Below the pieces are notes generated by a model. It worked only from the letters and a program-made list of their open reading frames with translations. It was not told the origin of the DNA and searched no databases. Positions 58,936-64,000 of a DNA stretch of 64,000 bases are shown here, one piece after another (the first letter of the stretch is position 1; each line of letters begins with the position of its first letter). This stretch comes from Centrapalus pauciflorus. Lineage: Eukaryota > Streptophyta > Magnoliopsida > Asterales > Asteraceae. The position numbers were made by a program, and so were the translations under genes. The DNA is taken from the NCBI GenBank assembly GCA_020465985.1, contig JAANYP010000383.1:1580734-1644733 (forward strand), given 5' to 3'.

Positions 58936-61524
58936 ATGAGTGAATCAGAAAACAATTCCTCAAATACAATCAATCGTGATTGCTCAAACCCTTATTATCT
59001 TGGATCTTCAGATAATCCTGGTTCAATTTTAGTTTCAAATGTTTTCAACGGCACTGGCTTCATGGCTTGGAAACGATCAATGACCATCGCCTTAACAGCA
59101 AAGAACAAATACGGCTTTGTTGATGGTACCATTTCTAAGCCATCTTCAACTTCTGAAAATTATTCCTCCTGGTTTCGTGTCAATTCAATGGTCATAAGCT
59201 GGATTCTCAATTCACTTCAGAAAAATATTGTTGATAGTGTTTTGTTTTTTCAATCTGCTTATGAAATCTGGAATGAATTAAACCAGAGGTACGCTCAATC
59301 AGACGGAGCTTTGATCTATCAAATTCAACAACAACTCTACTCTATTTCTCGAAATTCTGATGATTTCTCAACATATTTCACCAAATTATCAAAGATTTGG
59401 GATGAATTGAGAATTGTACAGGATTTGCCAAACTGTTCATGTGGAGCAAGTGTTCAAATCACCAAGTATCTTGAAGATCAACGTCTCATTCAACTTCTCA
59501 TGGGATTACATGATTCATACAAAGCTATTAGAGCTCAAATTCTCATGATGAAACCATTACCTTCTGTTTCAAATGCATATTCCATTATCCTCCAGGAAGA
59601 ACGTCAACGAGAAATCACTATTCCTCATTCTGTTCTCGGCAATGAAAACATAGCAATGCAAGTCTCTTCTTCTGATAATAAAAAGCATCTTCTCTGTAAT
59701 CATTGTAAGAAGCCTGGTCATACAAAAGCTCAATGCTACCGTCTTCACGGATTTCCTGCAAATTTCAAATTCACAAAGTCCAAACGCAATGAAACTCAAC
59801 CTTCTGCACAATCCGTGGTTTCTACACCTTCAATTTCTCAAGAACAGTTTCAACAACTTGTTGAACTCATCAATAACAATAAGTCAAACGTTTCTTCTTC
59901 AATCAGTCATGTAAATTCGATAATTACTGATGGAGCAATGATGAATGAAGGTAACCTCTTCTCATTTAAACATTTTGTGGCCAGTACTGATATTCATTCT
60001 GTTTCATTACAAAATCATCATTCCTGGATCATTGATTCAGGAGCTACTGATCACATGTGCTCTAATAAGGATTCATTTTCTTTTCTTACTGAATTCATTC
60101 AGCCTCGTTCAATTGGTCTGCCTAATGGACAAAACAGTTTTGTTTCATTCTTTGGTGATGTCAAACTTCACAATTCCATCATATTACATAATGTTTTGTA
60201 CGTTCCATGCTTCAAGTACAACCTCCTGTTTGTTTCTAAACTTGTAGCACAACTGAATACTTTTATCATTCTCACTGATAAAGAGTGTCTCATGCAGGAC
60301 CCTTTGTCAAAGAATAAACTCTCTCTTGGCATTATTGGAAAACGCATAAATGACTTGTATGTGTTTGATCAACAAGAAACTAGCAACAACCTTTCATTTC
60401 AGTTTGATTTCTCAGCTTTACAATTCTGTAATAACTCTTCTGTAATGAATTCTTTGCATTCTTGTACTGAACCTCATACTTCAATGACTAAGGCTATGCT
60501 TTGGCATAAACGGTTTGGACATTTACCTCTACATAAACTCAAGAAATTGTGTTTACTATCCTCAAATGTTCATGATCATGGGGTCGACACTTGTTTGATA
60601 TGTTCTCAAGCTAAACAGCACAAACTTCCTTTCCCAAAAAGTCATACCAATTCTCAACAGATTTTTGATCTTATCCATGTTGACATTTGGGGTCCTTATC
60701 GACACATTACTTTTGATGGTCATAAGTACTTCATTACTATAGTAGATGATTTCAGTCGGTTTACATGGGTACATTTGCTTCCCCACAAAAGTTATGCTAT
60801 GTCCATCATAAAAGGTTTTGTTAACCTTGTCAAAACCCAATTTGGCACCTTGGTCAAAGTTATTAGAAGTGACAATGCTTATGAACTTGGTTCTAGCAAA
60901 GAAGGTATAGATTTCTTTACTGAAGCAGGCATCATACATCAGAAATCTATAGCTTATCGACCTCAACAGAATGGCATTGTTGAGAGGAAACACAAACATT
61001 TATTGGAGATTGCTAGATCCCTTTACTTTCAGGCTGGGCTTGGTCATGCTTTCTGGGGAGAATGTATCAAAACTGCTACTCACTTGATGAACAGAATGCC
61101 AACTAAGCCTCTCAATTTTCAAACTCCATATACTGCTCTATATAAAGAAAATCCAGATTTCTCTTATTTAAGAGCATTTGGCTGTTTGTGTTATGCTTCT
61201 CCTGCTCATTCTTCAGGTGATAAGTTCATGCCTAGAGCCAACAAATGTATTTTTATGGGTTATCCATATGGTCAAAAGGCATACAAATTATTGAATCTGG
61301 ACACTAATCAGTTTTTTGTATCAAGAGATGTCAAGTTTTTTGAAGATGTTTTTCCTTTACATCTTGCATCATCTACTGGACAGTCCACAACTTCTGATAA
61401 TTCATACATACCTATATCAATTTCTGATAATTCATCTGATAATGCTCATACTCAAGTGCCTAATGTACAACAACCTGATCTACTATTCCCACTGTTCAAC
61501 ACTCTGTACCTGCTGCTTCTTTAA
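58936..61524 (+). CDS. copia gag-protease-integrase, first part of a frameshifted polyprotein
   Basis: 862 residues from the ATG of MSESENNSSN. An in-frame upstream Met at 58771 lies inside the LTR and was rejected. The gag region has a CCHC zinc knuckle (CNHCKKPGHTKAQC, near residue 255). The aspartic protease motif is DSGATDH near 367. Integrase has an HHCC zinc domain (WHKRFGHL near 522, then CLIC) and catalytic residues in VDDFSR (near 602), RSDNA (near 643) and GIVERKH (near 680). The frame then runs out after a Ser/Asn-rich linker at TAA 61522-61524, where the polyprotein should continue into RT. The frame is otherwise free of stops. Confidence 0.92.
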   Translation: MSESENNSSNTINRDCSNPYYLGSSDNPGSILVSNVFNGTGFMAWKRSMTIALTAKNKYGFVDGTISKPSSTSENYSSWFRVNSMVISWILNSLQKNIVDSVLFFQSAYEIWNELNQRYAQSDGALIYQIQQQLYSISRNSDDFSTYFTKLSKIWDELRIVQDLPNCSCGASVQITKYLEDQRLIQLLMGLHDSYKAIRAQILMMKPLPSVSNAYSIILQEERQREITIPHSVLGNENIAMQVSSSDNKKHLLCNHCKKPGHTKAQCYRLHGFPANFKFTKSKRNETQPSAQSVVSTPSISQEQFQQLVELINNNKSNVSSSISHVNSIITDGAMMNEGNLFSFKHFVASTDIHSVSLQNHHSWIIDSGATDHMCSNKDSFSFLTEFIQPRSIGLPNGQNSFVSFFGDVKLHNSIILHNVLYVPCFKYNLLFVSKLVAQLNTFIILTDKECLMQDPLSKNKLSLGIIGKRINDLYVFDQQETSNNLSFQFDFSALQFCNNSSVMNSLHSCTEPHTSMTKAMLWHKRFGHLPLHKLKKLCLLSSNVHDHGVDTCLICSQAKQHKLPFPKSHTNSQQIFDLIHVDIWGPYRHITFDGHKYFITIVDDFSRFTWVHLLPHKSYAMSIIKGFVNLVKTQFGTLVKVIRSDNAYELGSSKEGIDFFTEAGIIHQKSIAYRPQQNGIVERKHKHLLEIARSLYFQAGLGHAFWGECIKTATHLMNRMPTKPLNFQTPYTALYKENPDFSYLRAFGCLCYASPAHSSGDKFMPRANKCIFMGYPYGQKAYKLLNLDTNQFFVSRDVKFFEDVFPLHLASSTGQSTTSDNSYIPISISDNSSDNAHTQVPNVQQPDLLFPLFNTLYLLLL

Positions 61525-63230
61525 GACGTTCAACAAGGAATCCCAATCCTCCTAGACATCTAAATGATTATGTCTGTAATCATTTAGATAGTAATGATTT
61601 TCCTTGCCTTCATACACTGACAAATTTATGCATTGGGCCTCCTTCTACTTATCAAAATAGTTCAAAGTTTGCTTTTCATGTTCATCTTGAACAACATGAG
61701 CCAGCATTTTACAGTGAGGCAAAAGGTCATCCAGAGTGGGAAAATGCCATGCAAAGTGAGTTTCAAGCTCTAGAAGCTAATCACACATGGGACATTGTTA
61801 AACTTCCCAAAGGAAAAAGGCCTATTTCATGTCGATGGGTATACAAAATAAAATACAAGTCTGATGGTACAATTGAACGGTACAAGGCACGGTTGGTTGC
61901 AAAAGGATTTACTCAGAAACAAGGAATTGATTATCATGAGACGTTTTCTCCTGTTGTAAAATTTGCTACTGTTCGAGCTCTTGTTTCTCTGGCTGTGAAA
62001 AGAGGATGGAATGTTCATCAATTTGATGTTAATAATGCTTTTTTACATTGTGACTTGCATGAAGAAGTATATATGAAAATTCCTCCTGGTCTACCTGTTG
62101 CATCATCAGCTTATGTTTGTCGACTAAGAAAGTCATTATATGGGCTAAAACAAGCATCACGTCAATGGTATGCTAAACTTTCTGTTGCCCTACAGTCAAG
62201 AGGATTTAAACGTTCTCTAAATGATCATTCATTGTTCATAAAACATATTGATGGGCACATTGTCATAGTTGTAATCTACGTTGATGACATTTTAGTAACA
62301 GGAGACAGTCATGAAGAAATATCTATCCAAAAGCAGTTTCTGGATGATCAGTTCAAGATTAAAGATTTGGGATTCATCCACCTGTTTTTAGGCTTGGAGT
62401 TCAATAGCATATCAGGGGGCATGGTTGTTAATCAGCATAAGTTTGTTATGGAGTTGTTGCAAACCTATGACATGACTGCTTGTGATGTTATTTCTACTCC
62501 TTTACCAGCTAATCTGAAGTTATTATCAATCATGGACAATCCGTTGGCTGAACCCACTAGTTATCGTCAATTAGTTGGGAAATTAAACTTCTTAGTACAT
62601 ACACGGCCAGATTTGTCATTTGCTGTACAGTATCTTAGTCAGTTCAATAAAACTCCTTGTGAGGCTCATTATAATGCTGCTCTTCATGTTTTAAAATATC
62701 TTAAAGGGACAGTTTCTCAAGGTATATTCTTGAACAACAAATCAAGCTTTGATCTTCAAGCTTATTGTGATAGTGATTGGGCAGCTTGTCCAATTACTAG
62801 ACGGTCCGTCAGTGGTTTCTTTATTCTGTTTGGAGGATCACCATTATCATGGAAGTCTAAAAAGCAGGTCACAGTCTCTCTATCATCAGCTGAAGCTGAA
62901 TACAGATCTATTAGACGTGTTTGTTCAGAAATTGCTTGGTTAAGTCGACTACTACACGAGTTACAGATTCTGAATATCACACCAATTCCTTTGCGGTGTG
63001 ATAATCAAGCAGCTATCTACATAGCCAAAAATCCAGTTTTTCATGAGAGAACAAAGCACATTGAATTAGATTGTCATTTTGTACGGGAACAATTACAAAA
63101 TGGTCTAATCACTTTGTCTCATGTTCCAACTGCAGAACAGCTTGCTGATGTGTTTACAAAGAATCTTCCTACGGCTAAGCATAAAGAAGCAGTGTCCAAG
63201 CTGGGTTTATTGCCATATCCACCAGCTTGA
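61479..63230 (+). CDS. copia reverse transcriptase and RNase H, second part of the polyprotein
   Basis: It is open in the frame one base back from the first part and can be read from about 61479 (just after a TGA at 61476) to 63230. It starts with the linker and the LRRSTRNPNPP signature usual before copia RT. RT motifs follow (WVYKIKYKSDGTIERYKARL, FDVNNAFLH, YGLKQASRQW, YVDDILVTG), then RNase H (AYCDSDWAACPITRRSVSGF, SLSSAEAEYRS, and the HIELDCHFVRE region). No other stop was seen. The break therefore lies between 61479 and 61521 and equals a 1-nt loss or 2-nt gain. Programmed frameshifting is not known for this lineage, and no classic slippery heptamer was recognised. Confidence 0.9.
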   Translation, partial: STIPTVQHSVPAASLRRSTRNPNPPRHLNDYVCNHLDSNDFPCLHTLTNLCIGPPSTYQNSSKFAFHVHLEQHEPAFYSEAKGHPEWENAMQSEFQALEANHTWDIVKLPKGKRPISCRWVYKIKYKSDGTIERYKARLVAKGFTQKQGIDYHETFSPVVKFATVRALVSLAVKRGWNVHQFDVNNAFLHCDLHEEVYMKIPPGLPVASSAYVCRLRKSLYGLKQASRQWYAKLSVALQSRGFKRSLNDHSLFIKHIDGHIVIVVIYVDDILVTGDSHEEISIQKQFLDDQFKIKDLGFIHLFLGLEFNSISGGMVVNQHKFVMELLQTYDMTACDVISTPLPANLKLLSIMDNPLAEPTSYRQLVGKLNFLVHTRPDLSFAVQYLSQFNKTPCEAHYNAALHVLKYLKGTVSQGIFLNNKSSFDLQAYCDSDWAACPITRRSVSGFFILFGGSPLSWKSKKQVTVSLSSAEAEYRSIRRVCSEIAWLSRLLHELQILNITPIPLRCDNQAAIYIAKNPVFHERTKHIELDCHFVREQLQNGLITLSHVPTAEQLADVFTKNLPTAKHKEAVSKLGLLPYPPA

Positions 63231-63397
63231 GGGGGGTGTTAGTCTGTTAGTTTGTTAATTTTACATATCACAAAGTAGTTAGTTAGTTAATTCTGTTATT
63301 TCTAGTTGGTGTATATATATGTATTTGTTAATTCTCATTCGTACTGTAATTTTCACCTTCTCTCAATAGAAAAGAAGTTCTTTTCTCTAATAACCAT

Positions 63398-63831
63398 GCA
63401 CCACATGGTTCAGCAATTCATATTCGACCCATTTTCCCTGGCCAACACAACCAACTCACCCACTCCAGTGTTGTCTCCATCTCTGTGTCACTGTATGTAT
63501 ACATTTTTTGTTTGTTTCTTATTACCTTTTTCACTGTTTCTTTTCTTTTTCTTTTTCTTACACTATATATAAATTACTTTTTATAATTAATTGATATGTT
63601 TTTTATAATCGATGTATATAGATAAGTTTGAGTGGCAAATTAATGAAATTAATGAAACCGATAAATATATACTTGGATTATTATTCATGATCATCGATCA
63701 GAGGCCGGTGATCGAAAGGCCTTGTTATTTTACATATATATATTATCTGCATGCTTCCATCAAAAGAAACCATGCTAAATATTGGAGTACATATATACGT
63801 ATACCCCTCGATACATGCATGCATCCCTCTC
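63398..63831. other. region downstream of the copia element
   Basis: It continues the host sequence broken by the copia insertion (58640-58701 on the other side) and the 3' flank of the glycine-rich protein gene. A pyrimidine-rich stretch lies at about 63520-63560. No further gene was found. Confidence 0.5.
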
Positions 63832-64000
63832 TTAGTTTTGAGTTTGTTTGTAAGCAGTTGCCTCTTCAAACGTGCTGCAACACTTGCACCCACCTCCGTT
63901 GTTGTATCCACCATGTCCACCTCCACAGCACCCATACCTGCAACCTCCATGTCCACCGCCGTTGTTGTATCCACCATGTCCACCGCCATTGTTGTATCCA
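63832..64000 (-). CDS. glycine-rich protein, C-terminal part (5' end outside window)
   Basis: Read on the minus strand from the right edge, the frame gives Gly/Asn/Tyr/His-rich repeats (GGGHGGYNN three times). A cysteine-bearing C-terminus follows (CRYGCC, CKCCSTFEEATAYKQTQN) and a TAA at 63832-63834. This layout, GGGHGGYN repeats plus a CxYGCC/CxCC end, is that of plant class II glycine-rich secreted proteins similar to AtGRP3, which act in the cell wall or apoplast and can bind wall-associated kinases; that role is family knowledge. A competing minus-strand frame (63681-63989) is a shifted reading of the same repeats. The signal peptide and the start lie beyond the window. Confidence 0.78.
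   Translation of the reverse strand, partial: GYNNGGGHGGYNNGGGHGGCRYGCCGGGHGGYNNGGGCKCCSTFEEATAYKQTQN

Larger units (their letters stand above)
58702..63392 (+). mobile_element. Ty1/copia retrotransposon, near complete
   Basis: 4691 bp with 156-bp LTRs (58702-58857 and 63237-63392) starting TGTTAGTCTG. One difference was found between the LTRs by eye (CACATT against CACCTT), so the insertion is recent. The 5-bp target duplication is ACCAT on both sides. The primer-binding site TGGTATCAGA (58858) matches initiator tRNA-Met, and the polypurine tract GAGGGGGG precedes the 3' LTR. Short LTRs, small size and domain order (gag, protease, integrase, RT, RNase H) fit the Ale/Retrofit group of plant copia elements. 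The polyprotein has one frameshift. Confidence 0.95.

Noticed and set aside
63681..63989. Val/Asp/Thr-rich minus-strand frame at the right edge
   Set aside because: A shifted reading of the glycine-rich repeats; the alternative frame gives the recognisable glycine-rich protein with its cysteine C-terminus and stop.

Overview
This is nuclear DNA of a flowering plant, most likely a dicot. The evidence is short spliced cysteine-rich secreted peptide genes with GT-AG introns, a plant-type Ty1/copia element primed by initiator tRNA-Met, Ty3/gypsy chromovirus debris, CACTA, hAT, PIF/Harbinger, Mutator-like and Helitron elements, and very AT-rich spacers. The family (perhaps Asteraceae) cannot be proved from the sequence alone. 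There are no operons, rRNA or tRNA genes, or CRISPR arrays.

Host genes. The window is organised around a defensin-like (DEFL) gene pair, called here A then B, present three times on the plus strand: unit 1 at about 1-3180, unit 2 at about 13705-17525, unit 3 at about 35490-45900. Each gene has a 52-nt signal-peptide exon, a short phase-1 intron, and a second exon carrying eight cysteines in the plant-defensin spacing. The A genes look intact (A1 is cut by the window start). B1 and B2 share a GT to AT change at the splice donor. B3 keeps a GT donor, but 3.35 kb of nested transposon DNA separates its TATA box from its ATG. At the right edge, on the minus strand, lies the 3' end of a glycine-rich secreted protein gene.

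Mobile DNA. 4.99-9.5 kb holds Helitrons and an LTR-like remnant. 9.5-13.2 kb is the 3' part of a chromovirus on the minus strand. 18.5-20.5 kb is a 2-kb Mutator-like hairpin with a 9-bp target duplication. 21.8-34.1 kb and 46.5-54.4 kb are beads-on-a-string chains of short inverted-repeat elements, each separated from the next by a (TA)n microsatellite. 41.9-45.3 kb is a hAT element split by a 2.8-kb solo LTR. 49.0-50.5 kb is a Harbinger-type element containing a hAT element and itself inserted in a TA-anchored element. 54.4-58.3 kb is a deleted CACTA element with 380-bp tandem repeats. 58.7-63.4 kb is a very young copia element with near-identical LTRs and one frameshift.

Most unusual are the TA-anchored chains. 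At least ten element families with different interiors share a layout: (TA)n, a short purine-rich lead, GGTTC or GGATC, a diverse interior, then GAACC or GATCC, a short pyrimidine-rich tail, and (TA)n. Several interiors are tandem arrays of about 21 nt, and several share the palindrome TGATGCATCA. One member is a 2.2-kb hairpin made of dozens of 21-nt repeats. Family letters B to M used below are labels for this report only.
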